Numbered from the stretch's first letter, positions 47,129 through 59,137 are shown. The stretch: DNA of 64,000 nucleotides from Polyporus tsugae (GCA_024305745.1 JAHRBS010000001.1:2356001-2420000); one strand, 5' to 3'. Notes: generated by a model not told the origin, from the sequence alone. Numbers and translations: made by a program.

Positions 47129-48502
47129 ATGAGTAGCTCCATCGAAGGCTTACCGGTAGAGCTCCTCGTCAACATATTGCTCGAGTCTCAGATTCCCAGG
47201 ATCAGCAAGGACCATGGGCCATTCGCAACCGTTATAGAAGAATACCAACGCCCCGTAACTAACTGGGTTCCTCTCATGTTGGTCTGTCGCTGCTTCCGTG
47301 ACGTTATTCTCGCCGCCCCCACCCTATGGTCTCGGATTCATGTCACCAACGATCTCGCTGCTCTTCAACACAACCTTTCGCGGTTCGAAAATTCCCCTCT
47401 GGACCTGCTTTTCGATGCTGCATGGGAGTCCGTCCTTCCCCTCATTCAGCCACATGCCTCCCGAATCCGCGCCATCATCACCACTCCTCGATTCCATATC
47501 TACGCTCTACGCTGCCTGTTACCTCTCTTAAGCCTCGCCCTTCCTGCCCTCGAACATGTGCATATAGTTCCCGACCTGAACCTCTCCTCCGATTCTGAAG
47601 AATGGCAGAATCTCAGGGACGCCGGTTCTGTTTTGAACGAAACATCGCACCCTCGGGTGAAGATTCTTACCTCTTATCGGCTTCTACTTCCTCCTCAGGA
47701 GTCGCGGTTTTGGTGCCAGAAGCTTGTCCATCTAGATATACGATGTCAGGGCGGCCGTATCACGACAGAACACCGAAACGACCTCTTGGGGGTGCTGAGG
47801 ACGACACGACGTTTGGAATCCCTAGCGATCACTTTCCCCGACGCTCCTCCACCTGATGCCGGTGTGCGGATACTCCACGGCGCTCAGGCCCGCGAACCAA
47901 CTCCGTTGCTGCGTCTTCGCAGGCTCACGCTTAGCGGGCCCACCTGGCTCAGCGGTCCCGTGCTTCACGGGATCGACACGCCATCCCTGGAGAGGGTTTA
48001 TCTACGTATCACCGTTTCTCGGCAGCAGAACGGAGAAGATGCGATTGCGGGCATATTCCCTAGGAGATTCCTCCGTTTCCTCGTCCAGCACACCCGGCTC
48101 CACATCCACGCTTCACCAAACAGACACGGTTTTCGAATGGGAGACTGTTACTGTGAAGCCGGGCGGGTCACGTCGGATCGGTTCTCCCTTCACGTTCGCG
48201 TCGAAGGCGCGTGGTGGGAGACGACACCCCACCTTCATACCGCGTTGCGCCTGTTGTGTCGCGTGTTTGAAGATGCGCGGCTAGAGACTCTGGAAGTCAA
48301 CTACTTCTTGGGACAGCCACCGGAGGTCGATGGGGTCTGGAGGAATGTGCTGGAGACGTTCTCGGGGCTGCGGAAGCTGACGTTGTTTGGGAACGACCGG
48401 AAGTCGGGGGCTGCCATGGTAGATGCCATCGAGGCGCTGCGGCGGGAGGGTCTGAACCCGGGGATGGAGTTGGTGGCCAAGAACACCGACTGGGGGACGT
48501 AG
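47129..48502 (+). CDS. F-box-like domain protein
   Basis: Single-exon frame of about 457 residues from MSSSIEGLPVELLVNILLES, the typical opening of basidiomycete F-box-like proteins, followed by LMLVCRCFRDVILAAPTLWSRI, the second half of the box. The rest is leucine-rich with loosely repeated hydrophobic strands (LVHLDIRC, LRRLTLSGP, LRKLTLFGN), the usual substrate-side region. These proteins bind Skp1 in SCF ubiquitin ligases, though most fungal paralogues are uncharacterised. The upstream frame could extend the protein, but the ATG at 47129 fits the family best. Confidence 0.8.
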   Translation: MSSSIEGLPVELLVNILLESQIPRISKDHGPFATVIEEYQRPVTNWVPLMLVCRCFRDVILAAPTLWSRIHVTNDLAALQHNLSRFENSPLDLLFDAAWESVLPLIQPHASRIRAIITTPRFHIYALRCLLPLLSLALPALEHVHIVPDLNLSSDSEEWQNLRDAGSVLNETSHPRVKILTSYRLLLPPQESRFWCQKLVHLDIRCQGGRITTEHRNDLLGVLRTTRRLESLAITFPDAPPPDAGVRILHGAQAREPTPLLRLRRLTLSGPTWLSGPVLHGIDTPSLERVYLRITVSRQQNGEDAIAGIFPRRFLRFLVQHTRLHIHASPNRHGFRMGDCYCEAGRVTSDRFSLHVRVEGAWWETTPHLHTALRLLCRVFEDARLETLEVNYFLGQPPEVDGVWRNVLETFSGLRKLTLFGNDRKSGAAMVDAIEALRREGLNPGMELVAKNTDWGT

Positions 48503-50093
48503 TCGGAACGTATCTTGAGGTTCGATTGGGTTCTGTGGGGAACTACGCATACTTACGAAGTACTGCGTCTCGTTTCTGTGGACAAATTCGAATTCGAATT
48601 TCTCTGGCGATGTCGTTCATCAAGTTCCGGTCACCTTTAGTAGGATGCGTGGCCGGCTAGGATAAATAGTCTTGTGCTGTACCCCCTTCGAAGCACACAC
48701 TGACAGCAAGGTAACCAGGCTCTGGGACCCGCTAGCTACGTTCAGGAGTGGCAAACGTGTCCCTGTCCCGTACCTCAGCGGGAACGGCAAATGCATACAA
48801 CTTGGATAGGACGTCCAGCTCTCTCAGTGGGCGCCGCTTACGCGCTCAGCCTGGCCAGCGGCGCTGAGACCATCCGCGTCAGCCTTGTACTGCAGCTCCC
48901 GTCACGGGCGAGAGGCTCACTACACTCCTGAACAATCGAAGTCCTCACTGAGCTTCAAGACTTAGGCTTGCAGGTTGCTACGGCGACTCGGCAGGGCTTT
49001 CTCGCTGTGAGTGCCACCTTTGGCGATTAGATGTATAGCATGCTAAATACGCCATGCAGCTACTACACTGTACTGGCAGTTTGAACAGTCGAGGCAGTCA
49101 TGCGGTTTGGGGTGCGGGTGTACTGGATCCCATTCGTCTAGCGCGGATGATGAAATCGCCTTCGTCATCCAGTCTTGAAAGGTCACAGTTGTATGCTGTG
49201 TACGAGTTAGTAGTACGACCGCTATGTTATGCTAATTGTCTGCATAGTAACCCATGGCCGCGCGAACCCTAGCGCACTTCCTTTCGTTTCTAGCTCTAGA
49301 CAAGCCCTACCCTACTTGGTACCGGAGGTCTGTACTACATCCGATGTCAAAATCAAGGACAGTATGTGAGTGACTCATCCGAGTCCGAGTCGGCCCGGGG
49401 TAATGCGACGAGGGGCGACACTATAGAACAGACTCGGAGTTAGGATCTCCCACGTCGAAGTCGGGCTTGCAACGGATATTGGTGTACCTCGCAAGACGAT
49501 TTGAAACCGGCGAGAAGGGCCGACAAGCGAGGTTATATGTAAGACGCAATTGTTTAATGGATACTGCACACTGGCGATAGCGCGCTGTACGACATCGCAT
49601 GATGAGCTGCGACTCGGAGACAGGGCGTTCATGAAGTACAAGTATATGTGAACGGAACCTCGGCCTGCCGACAATTCCGGAAGGGAGATTCCTGCGCGGT
49701 ATTGTCTCCGTACAACAGCGCGCGCAAGAAGAAGGAAGAGGTCGCTTTTCATCATGCCTCGCTAAGCTGCACCGATCGACTGTCACCGCGCCAGCGGTCA
49801 AACCATCTGACTGGGTGGGGCAAGGAATCCTAGGCTGCATAATAACCATGTGCCGTGCAAAAGCCTACAAGCGACCGTTGTTGACCTCGCTTGCGTGAGA
49901 CGTAATACTTGATAAGCATCCATTGTTCAGAAGCTGTTTTGTAAAGTAGGTACACCACCTCGATCACGAGAAATCGGGTACTGAAAACCAGCGCAGTACG
50001 TACGAACAGCAAGTGCCGAGAGTAACGGAAACCAATAGCACGAACAAAGCAGCACAAAAAACATAACGACAACAAGGGTATGACGAAGTCGAC
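48503..50093. other. Gene-free stretch with a repeat relic
   Basis: 1.6 kb without a recognised gene. It carries repeat copy 2 (separate entry). Confidence 0.5.
49020..49760 (+). repeat. Interspersed degenerate repeat, copy 2 (partial)
   Basis: Two blocks match the other copies in order and orientation. TTAGATGTATAGCATGCTAA at 49025-49044 with GAACAGTCGAGG just after matches 36848 onward. A block with AGCGCGCTGTACG-CATC, GAAGTACAAGTA and GCGGTATTGT (about 49588-49710) matches 57930-58060. Strong divergence points to an old element. Confidence 0.5.
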
Positions 50094-51438
50094 TTAAGGA
50101 ATGGGAAGCGCAGCGGTGCATCGCCAGGCGTGCTTCCTTGACCCAACGTAGTGCCTCAACGACCTGAAGAAACCGACGATGGCGGATTCGTCTCCATACA
50201 CGACTCGTGACCGCAGCTTGCGCTCAGACAACGAGCCACGGAGCTCCTCGAAGCGAGAACGCGCCTGGCTGATGGTCGGTCGCTTTGATGGATCTTTCTG
50301 CACCATGTCGGTAATCAATGGCTGCATGAACTCGAGGCTGTACGCTTTCTGCAACGCGGTCAGCGGGTGGGAGGAGACAGCACAACGACAACAGGAGCAT
50401 ACCTCCAGGAATTCAGTCCGAATCAGATTTCCGAGGTAGTAGATATCGGTCCAAAACGGGTTCTGGGGCTCGTCCGTGCCCTCGAACTCGGGCACGGATT
50501 TATCCCCACCGACAATGATATCTTCCAGCGGGGAAGCGTCTTCCGGTGCGTATCGGCGAGAGATCCCGAAATCGATGTAGTAGTACTTGACCGGTCGTTC
50601 TGTCCGGGTGAATCTGCGAACACGTCGCTTGAAATCGTAGCTCCTGCCCCGGTCGATGGGATGAGGGATTTCAGAGTAGAGCGGTGCCAGATCTAACATA
50701 ACGTTGAAGACCATAACGTCGCTGAGGGAAGGTCAAGCGATTGCAGAGAAAGCCCCGAAATTCGCTCACCGGTGGGCAACATGTTGTGCATGTATGAATT
50801 CGAGGCCCTATGATGGAGCTGCGTCAGTCATCGCCCACAATCACCAATAACGCAGTGTAAGCCGTACCTCGAAAAGCTGGCGGAAACATTCAATGGCCTC
50901 GCCTACAGACCCGAAACGCACTTCATGGTGGCGCATAAGATATGGCATGACCAAGAAAACCATGGATTCTTCAAGAGGTGACTGCAGGACATCGTATATG
51001 GGCACGGAGTGATTAAGGGGGTCTGAAGCGAGCGGTTCGGTTGAGAAAAGCTTGCCGATCTCGGCCTCGTAAGGATGGTTGTGCTTGTTGACTTTCTTGA
51101 GCACAACCACGCGACCGTCGAAAATGCGTATCGCATCCATAATCCCGAGTCTCTAGTGTGCCTCGCTAGTTAGCATGACGGCGCGACGATCGAAGGCGTG
51201 CTGGACACACCCGGGGTATCTGCCCGTCCTCGAAATCATCGTGGTCCTTCTTCGTTCCGGCCCACGATGGCTTCCAGCCTGGATGGTATCGAGAGCGAAG
51301 CATGTAACCTTGTTCTTGAAGCCAGGCCTGATGGTCCCGCCAGAAGTATTCGCGGGTGAGGTAGCCCCCTTGGAAGTTCCTGAAAAACAACTTGTCATTG
51401 GCATACGGGCTAATGCGTTTCTCCGCCTCTTCGGCCAT
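50094..51438 (-). CDS. Atypical kinase-like protein K5, best-preserved member
   Basis: Five exons (51438-51211, 51152-50868, 50807-50770, 50721-50403, 50348-50094) give 374 residues with all phases consistent. Order: N-terminal YFWRDHQAWLQEQGYMLRSRY box (about 30-55), VVVLKKVNK (about 90), GLEFIHAQHVAHRDVMVFNVML (HRD intact, metal-binding Asn), YYYIDFGISRRY (DFG), KSVPEFEG, TDIYYLGNLI, VQKDPSKRPTISQARSRFEEL. No glycine-rich loop is present, so ATP binding must differ from standard kinases or be lost. The biological role is unknown; agaricomycetes often have many such kinase-like genes. It is divergent from the helical gene H2. Confidence 0.8.
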
Positions 51439-52128
51439 CCTCCAGGAACGTTATGGGGGCAGAGGGTTGGAGAAGCGTAACGGGAGAGAGGGGGTCAGGA
51501 TAACGGAGGGTTGAGGGAGTATGACGGGGGACCGCACAAGGATCAGGGAAGGACATGGCCCAAGAGCACGAACTTGAAGGGAACAGTTACCGGTGATCGG
51601 CAGGCCGGGCCAGGTGTTGCCCTTTGTTGTGGGCTGTTGACACCCAACTTCTCACGGGAACACAGGTGGCGCTCACGGCTCGCATGTGGGCCAAACGTTT
51701 AACCGGTACCAGGACGTGAGCTCGTTCTCTCCTACATATTGTCTAAGGCTTTGTACCCCGAAGCCCCGTTGATAGAACCTCTTCTCGGCGGTGATATATA
51801 GCGCCAACTTACGCCTACAATTCTACGTCCCCGGAAATCTGACTGCATAGCGAAGACGAGGCCGAGCGGACGGAACCTAGTCCCGCTACTCTTCTTCCAA
51901 GTTTGGACTCGGAGTCCATGATCTTCCTCACTGAGCGCACTTTCCCGTATTACCATCGACACACCAACCCTCCATCGCCTCTCCGGCCCCCGCTATATAT
52001 TTGGGCGAGATCTCTGCCGAAAGCCATCACGACGTTCCTTACTTCAACCCTCAGGCCTTATCTCCCCGAAATTCTCTTCAACCATCCTCATCCTACTACA
52101 ACACCATCCTCGCTCGCTCTTTTCCAAT
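51439..52128. promoter_or_regulatory. Divergent promoter, K5 / helical gene H2
   Basis: 690 bases between start codons. It contains TATATAT at 51994-52000 on the plus strand, about 130 bases before the H2 ATG. Confidence 0.5.
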
Positions 52129-53145
52129 ATGGCTGAAGTTTTATCTGTGGCGAAAGTCGGCGTTGAGGTCTGCGTCAAGTACCTGGCCCCTACTAAGAAC
52201 CTTCACAAGGGGATCGAACGACAGGCCATCATCACGGACTTGGTGTTCGAAAACGCTAAGTATCTTGATAAAGAGACCAAGGAGCGGCTGGATGACATGC
52301 AGGAGATGTAGGTCACATATTCAGCTTCTCGAGGGGTTCAGATACTTACTCCGCGTGCGACAGGCTCGATCTGAGGATGTCCAAAGTTGCTGGTGGTCAA
52401 GCCACAGTCAGTTGGTCCTATTTCTTTCATAATCCCTCCTGCATTGGGAAGGCGCGCACCTTCGCTTCCTTGTCCTCTAACAACCTTGCGGAGACTTAGG
52501 TGAGCTGAACGTTTACGCCAGAGGTTCTTCTTCCTCACGTGTCGAATAGAAGCTATCCTCTCAAGCAAAGCGACGGTACGAGCAGAGTCAGAAGACTACT
52601 GGTTGGTCTTTTATTCATCTAGAGAGATGGATCCATTATGACGCCTGAATACGCAGTCGCCTCTGAATCGGTGTCGATCAAGCTTGATAACGTGGAACTG
52701 TCGAAAGGAACCAAGTCTCTTGAGCTCCCTTTTGCCCGTATGCTCAGTTGTCGGCATAGTTACCGTTGAAGCGCTGACGGGTACATCTTCAATTGACCAG
52801 TCAACAAAGACTACATCGTCTCTGCCATGTTCCACTTGCGCCCTGCTGAAGGAGCAACCGAGACGAGTATCGCCATACCCGACGGCGCGCAGTCCATCGC
52901 TCGTACGTTGAATCATCGAATCTTGAGCGACGCTGGCTAAGCTCATACCGCTGTAGTCCACGGCACGATTGATCTCATTGAGCACGGTGAGTCGGTCTTC
53001 GCAGTGCTACAATCTGTTCTATGTAGCCACCTACTTAACTTCAACCCCCATCCTAGCGCACCCAGAGCACTCAGATGGAGAGACCGTACCCAGCCCAGAC
53101 GTCGAGGTCGCTTTTCGAGATATGACCTGCACCGTTGTCCCCTGA
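52129..53145 (+). CDS. Small helical protein H2, partner in a divergent pair
   Basis: Multi-exon gene. Exon 1 encodes MAEVLSVAKVGVEVCVKYLA, an amphipathic N-terminal helix, then further helices (LDKETKERLDDMQEM). Following exons are supported by frame: LDLRMSKVA, AERLRQRFFFLTCRIEAILS, SVSIKLDNVELSKGTKSLEL, IDLIEH joined to AHPEHSDGETVPSPDVEVAF and a stop at 53145. One middle junction (about 52730-52945) is unresolved, so the exact length is uncertain (about 180-220 residues). No family recognised. Its start resembles the MA-x-(P/V)LS-type opening of fungal HeLo-like helical bundles, which is suggestive only. Confidence 0.5.
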
Positions 53146-54633
53146 CCGTTTCTTTTCCGTGCCATGGCGAACACCGTAGTTCCGTCTTGCGTTCACCAGA
53201 CTTTGAACGTCGAACCAGATTCCCTGACACACACCTCGACGCTCCCCACTCGTGACTGTAGCGGTGTACCCTCACCGCTGTACTACGTGTGTAATTGTAA
53301 TGGCGTGCTGGTCATGCTGTATGTTTCTGCGCGCGAATCAAATTACAGCTCATACACTTGCTTTCATGATAACGATATAACTCCCCCGTGAGAATGGCTT
53401 GTTTTCCGATCAAGCACTGTCATGAACCCTGGACAAGTCGTTACAGTCCAGGATAAGGCGTACGCAAGAGACGGACAGCATTGTGACGTGGGTACGACAT
53501 GCTACACATGTAGTCGGGATACAGGAATTCGGACCAGTAGCGTTGGGAAGGGTGCTGAAGGATGCCACGATTGCTCGGGCCACCTTGCGGTCATGACGTC
53601 GGTACGCCTGCGTCAATGCACTGTTGTGCGTCGCTCACGCGATGGGCACGTGCAGTGCGGCAAGGTGAAGACGTGGTAAAATCACGAAGGCTCCTTCAGG
53701 TCCAGAAGCCAGTCAGCGTGACTCTCCTTCTTGAGTGAAGCGGAATTACATGTGATGTTCCTGAAGAGTAAGTACTTGTTCAACTGACCAGAGTTGGACG
53801 CCATGGTGCTAGGATCTTTTTGGAGGAGGCCGTCATCGCTCCGTCGGAAATCGGAGCACGAGCATCGGCGGCGCGCGACCTGAACGCCTTCCCGTGCACC
53901 CACAAACTTGACAGGATTTTCTATACGACCCGCATAACGCGTATCAGGACTTCGGGCGCTATACATACTCCGCTCTCGACTGGCTAGTCTCACCTGACGG
54001 TGAGACTGACCTTCGAGCTCTCCCGTGCGGGTTGCTGCAGACTACTGACAACAAGCATAGTTGAACGCGGTTGGTATAAATCAACAAAACGAGGTAAGGT
54101 GGATTCAATTAAGCCAGTTAGCAGCGCGGAAACATCAGAAGCACAGGACACAGGACGCAGGGTGCTGCAAGGATGACGAATACCAGGACTGTGGAGCGGG
54201 GAGGTATGGTGCATTGACTTACCGAGAGCGTTATCCAGGAACGCATGACACAGTTGACGAGACTGGTCCGTTGTCCCCCCTTGCATAGGGTTGAGACAGT
54301 GTTATGGAACATCTAGATAGCATGAGACGGTGACGCGTGGCCACGCGATGCCCAGGATTTGTTCGACTTGAACCCAGGTCATCTCGATGGGTGAGCCAGA
54401 GGGGCACGAACAGGGTCAAGTTGTCACGGACCTGCAAAAATTGGAGTGACCAGGAGGAATGGAATAAACACATCCATTCCCGACACGGAGTTGTTCAACG
54501 CCTCGTGAATGAAACGCCATTTACGACCGGGAGGGTGGCTCAAGATGATGGCGGCGCCTGTCAAGTTAAGCTGAGGAACATTCATGGTATAGCTAGCCGC
54601 GAAAGACCCTATACGCACACAACCATCAGTCCA
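53146..54633. other. Gene-free stretch
   Basis: About 1.5 kb. A minus-strand stretch at 53682-53820 (NKYLLFRNITCNSASLKKES) loosely resembles the N-terminal box of the kinase-like family (NDKLFFRNFQGGYLTRE in K5) and may be a kinase relic. Nothing else recognised. Confidence 0.4.
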
Positions 54634-55988
54634 TTACACACAACATACATCCCATGCCTGGATGCCGATCCTAGGGCTCAACCAGCTCTCGAAGTCCTTC
54701 TCCTACGTCAGGTCGCCCGTCGCCTTCAGCACACGAAGGAGAATGTGGTACGAGCCGTTGGGAATCGTCGTCCCGTTCGCGAACTGCGGCTTCGACAACG
54801 CGATCTCGTTGAAGCCCGTCCCGTCCTGTTCGCGAAGATCAGATCAGATCGGCTCTCAGCCATCTCGAGACAAGGAAGCACTACATACGCTCTCGTTCGA
54901 GTTGCGCGGCTGGTAGGTCGCCACGAAGAGCGGGCCGACCGTGTTCCCCTTCGCGAACGTGTTCGGCTTGGAGTCCTACGGGAAGGTGTCGGAGGAGGGG
55001 AAGAATTCGACGGTTGCAGCCGTGGCAGAGAGGGGGACGGGACCGGTTGCGGGTATGCCCTACGGTACAATGTGAGCGGCTCATCACCTTGGCACGCACG
55101 ATGAACCAGACCAACCTGCTGGAACGTGAGGGCAGTGCCCGCGGGGTGGTGCGTGATCTTGGAGCTCTTCGTGTCCTTGCCGTTGTTCTTCACAGTGAAT
55201 GTGTGACTGCGATGTTGTCAGTACGAAACGCATGCCGGAGGGACACAATGAGCAGGACTAACATGGCCTGGTAGTGGGCAGTGTCGTTGGCGATGAGCTC
55301 CGAGGGCGGGACGAAGACCTCAGAGTGGACGGCCGCGAACGCGTCGATCAAACCAGCGCCCTGCTGGGTCACAGCCTGGAGCGGGTCGCCGTCAGTCTTG
55401 CTCGAGGGCACGCGCTGCGCGGTGGTCTCGAAGATCGTGCGCGCATTACGATCGACCTCGGCCGCCGTGCCACGGGTCTGGAAGAGCAGCGCAGAGACAC
55501 CAGCCATGAACGGCGTCGCCATCGACGTGCCGGAAAGCACGGCGTAGCTGCCCATCGGGACAGGGTACGTCGACAAGATGTTGCCACCGGGGGCGGCGAT
55601 CGCGGGCTGGAAGTGGAAGTCGTTCGAAGGGCCGTAGGTCGTGAAGTCGGAAATGAGGCCGCCGTGCGGGTCGGGGAACTCAGTGCTCGCGCCGGACTGG
55701 GGGAAGGAGATGGAGGTCTCTTTACCAGCCACGAGTTGCTGGGCGAGCTGCGAGCGTAGTGAGTATGAGCCTGTGAGGAGAGGTGTTCTGATTCTAAGTC
55801 TCATGAGGGCACGTACGAAAGTTCCGTCTGCAGCCTGGAAGGCGGTGTAGCTCCCAAACTCAATGCCAGAAAAGCCATTATCATTGCTAAAAAGGTTTGA
55901 TTCAGCGACGAACTTCACTGGAAGAGGGCTTTGGTACGTACTCGTAGATGAGAGTTTCTCTCGTATCCTTAGCTGCGACGTTGGTTTA
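54634..55988 (-). pseudogene. 5'-truncated subtilase (vpr-like serine protease) relic
   Basis: The minus strand encodes the C-terminal part of a secreted subtilisin-family protease: STEFPDPHGGLISDFTTYGP, FQPAIAAPGGNILSTYPVP, the catalytic serine in SGTSMATPFMAGVSALL, QQGAGLIDAFAAVH, and a fibronectin-like C-terminal domain. The catalytic Asp and His regions and the propeptide are missing: an in-frame TAA (55986-55988) lies just before the first recognisable exon, and no HGTH-type motif occurs upstream. Two further in-frame TAG codons interrupt the frame (54976-54978 after SSDTFP; 54703-54705 after GDLT). Introns are still recognisable. A decayed, truncated copy. Confidence 0.8.
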
Positions 55989-58551
55989 ACTTTTGCACCT
56001 AGAAGCAGCGTTCCACATCTAGCGGAGCTCTCAAACAGTATTGATGCAAGCCCAGATAGATACGCAACTGGCAGAGTAGCAGTGACAGGACTGACTCAGA
56101 GGTGAATCAGGTTCACGCGTGCAAGGAGGGCGCCTATTACACCGTGCCGGGCCGTTCACGGACCTTCCCCGGCTCCGAGTCATCCGCCAGTGGCCGTTCC
56201 AAACCCTTTGCTCTCTTTTATACACGACGACTCTACAGCTGCTCCGGTTTTCACCCAGCTTCTTTACATCCACCAGTTTTCTTGTTGTGCGCTCCTCAGC
56301 GTGATGTCACCACGACCGGGCCGACACAAGTACTCAGTACATAGGCAAGCTCGTTCTTGGCCTCTCCGGCCCTATCTCCTGTCTGACTCATCATCGCCGT
56401 CAGCGAATTAGGTCCATAGGTTCCTGATTGCATATAAGAGGCTACCCTGCTAGACGGGACGGTCTCGGACATTGAGAGCGCATTGGCGGGCGCAACATAT
56501 TTTGGGAGCCCGCAGGTGGCGGGGGAGGACCGAAGGTCGGCGCGAGGACCCAAACAAGAATGTACGTGATTCACTCCATCGATATGCGTTCGAAAGCTCA
56601 ACCTAGCATGCTCCTCAACAGGTTTCTGGCTACTCTGTACGATCCTTTCCTGCAACAACTTCCCCATCGCGCCCGGACCATGCCGTGTCTTCGGCTCGAC
56701 TTCGCAGGCCTCGCGTCCGTTCCTAAACCTCTCCATCCAACCTATTTCGCATCGCGCGTGAATCCCTGCCGCCTTTCTCCGGGGTTCTCCTCTCCGCAGA
56801 GGCTGGTCGCTAACATTCTCTCTTCGTAGAACCTGCCACTGAGCACACGGATCCACAGTCTCCCGCTTGCGCGCGTTGCGACGACGAGAAGTTCGATACA
56901 TCCCTGGCTCCGGCAACGCAGCACCTTATCACGAAACCGCCTCTTCGTCAACCTCACGGAATCCGTCCCCAAACTTAGCAGCAGGTTCTGGTAGGATTCG
57001 GTGCCGCTCAGTGAGATGAATGCGCCGATTTTACGCGCTCCGCTCGAGATCGGATGCTAATCGTCAACTACGTAGGGCCTTCTAACAATAGGAGCATCTC
57101 CTTACCCAGCAGAAGGACTCCCGGGACATGTGTGTTCCGCATGGCGCGTGCAAGGCAAGAGCCTCGACCAGGTCGGCAGCCAGCGCTCCGCGGACAATGC
57201 ATGTGTTGGCGCTCCTTAAGTGGCGCTCCTGCCTTTTGAGTACAATGTATACACATCGATGATCGACCTTGATCGACCCAAAGACGGCCTCCTTCCGCTT
57301 CTGGCTTGTAGGTCCATATGTTCCGTACTGGCACCAGTCTACACTAACGAACCATCTGTGCCACAGTACCAGGAGGAGATCTTGTCAATATTGTCTAGCT
57401 CGTGACTCTTTGGGCTGGACCACTCGTTGCCAGGCCTTGGCGGATGTGATTTGAATGCGGACACCGAGTACCATGCCGAAAGGCCAGCTGCTACTTCGTG
57501 ACGTTGACGCCGAGTCATTACGCTTGCGTGGCCGTGAACTCGTCCACCTGGCCCGTCTCTATTATGACCCTCTATTGGTATCCACGCTGGGATGCGGCCG
57601 AGCTCTAGAGATGGAACACAGACGGATCTCGTCCTTTCCTACTCGTCGAACACTTTACCCTCTGCATGGGTGGCGCCAGTGCGTACGTAATTTCAGCCCC
57701 ACAGCCTCGACACTGACGGCTTAGGTGTCTTCGCTGTACGTGCCCATGCTGATTAGATTGTGTAATATGCTACTGAAATACGGCGTACAGCCGAAACAGA
57801 CCCTTAAGCACTCACAGGAAGTCCGTCCTTGCCACGGGTCCCTGTGTCGTCCACCGGACGTCTCGATGAAACCATCAGAACGGAAGACACGCAGGGACGT
57901 ACAAAACGGTTGCATTACGCGGAGACAGCAGCGCGCTGCACGGCATCAGAGAGGGAAGTCGCTTCCGGGTCGTGAAGTACAAGTACAAGGACGTTCGAAC
58001 GTAATTACCGAGTGCGGACAGTTTCGAAAAGGACGTTCCTATGCGGTATTGTTCGTGTACGGCAGTCTGCCCAGGAAAATGTTGTTTTTATCTTGCGTGC
58101 CATAGGTCGGCGCTCAGCGTTCGAACCATCTGACCTGTTTGTTGCAATCCATGCTATTGCGGTGGCAAGGAACCCGCCTAACCACACAGGACCGATGTAC
58201 TATGCGGACGTCTGATAGAAGGAAACGTTATCGGCGTCCTGTTCCTCGTGATGAGACGTATCGTGTAATATTTTTACGTCCGGGGGGCAGGCGTCGCGCA
58301 GAAGCGATTGCCAAACTGTTTTGTGAGATGGGACTCCCAGTACGAGGCATGCCCTAGTTCATTTCTCTCCCGTGTACCCACAAAGCCCATGCACTGGGAT
58401 CATGGACATTTCGGACAAAATAAGACCATCGCCATTCTGGACTCCCACCATTGGGCTAGCATAGTGATTTAAATCAGACAAGACAAGTACTGTGAATGAC
58501 CGGCCGGAACTCGTCGGCGTAACGGTTGAACCCGGAATCGCTTGTCCGGCC
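55989..58551. other. Gene-free stretch of 2.6 kb with a repeat relic
   Basis: No gene recognised. Minus-strand frames at 56.3-56.9 kb are open but carry no domain. Holds repeat copy 3. Confidence 0.5.
57285..58095 (+). repeat. Interspersed degenerate repeat, copy 3 (longest)
   Basis: Its first half (57285-57800) is colinear with copy 1 and its second half (57920-58090) with copy 2, so it links the two. Shared landmarks: CTTGTAGGTCCATATGTTC, GTACGTGCCCATG, AGCGCGCTGCACGGCATCA and TGCGGTATTGTTCGTGTACG. No terminal repeats or transposase frame found. Confidence 0.55.
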
Positions 58552-59137
58552 TTACTCTTGAGAAGCAGCTCCTAGACCGCCCCAGTGGCACGGTCAATCG
58601 CAAGTCGTATGCAACCGAAGTACAACATACGCACCGTTGGTAGATGGTGTGGTAGATGGTGCAGCCTCGACGGTCTGAGCGCGCGACTTCTTCACGGATT
58701 CCTGGAGGTCCGACTCTCGCCATGAGTACGGGGTACTGACAATTTTAGCGGCGACTTACTGCTAATTCCACGGCTTGCTTGAGGAGCTCCTGAGCCTTTT
58801 TCTCCCAGGCCCTAGCATCCTCTGCCTCCTCGGCAAGAGCCGACACCTCACGCATCGTCTCCTCGGGAAGATTGGTCCTACAGGAGAAGTCGTCAGCCTC
58901 GGGATGTCGGAACAACGTGGTAAGCATCGCATACTCCTTGAGGAGGTCGGCGAGCTCTCGAGGAGATAAATCGACCTCGTCGTCCTGTTCGAGCAATGCG
59001 CGCAATCGTGGAGGAAGTTGGTCGGGGTCCAGGTCCATGACGGGTCCGAGACGCTGGATAAATTCGAGCATCTCTGGGATATCGACGAGGGTGGCAGTAG
59101 TAACAGTCGTGGGGGGAGTCTTGGGGGAGTCGGCCAT
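58552..59137 (-). CDS. Small coiled-coil protein S2, paralogue of S1
   Basis: From the ATG at 59137 (MADSPKTPPTT) to a TAA at 58552 in about four exons, roughly 155 residues. A Thr-rich head is followed by acidic helices: MLEFIQRLGPVMDLDPDQLP, LSPRELADLLKEYAMLTTL, LPEETMREVSALAEEAED and WEKKAQELLKQAVELA, then a short polar tail. Intron positions and the LP-x-RLR-LLE / AWEKK motifs match the gene at 40146-40707. No domain recognised. Upstream frame without an ATG was excluded from the start. Confidence 0.65.

Noticed and set aside
53682..53820. Minus-strand stretch resembling the kinase N-terminal box
   Set aside because: Similarity limited to about 20 loosely matching residues with no following exons; mentioned only within the intergenic entry.
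54337..55759. Long plus-strand frames of 160-255 codons
   Set aside because: Antisense shadows of the subtilase relic.
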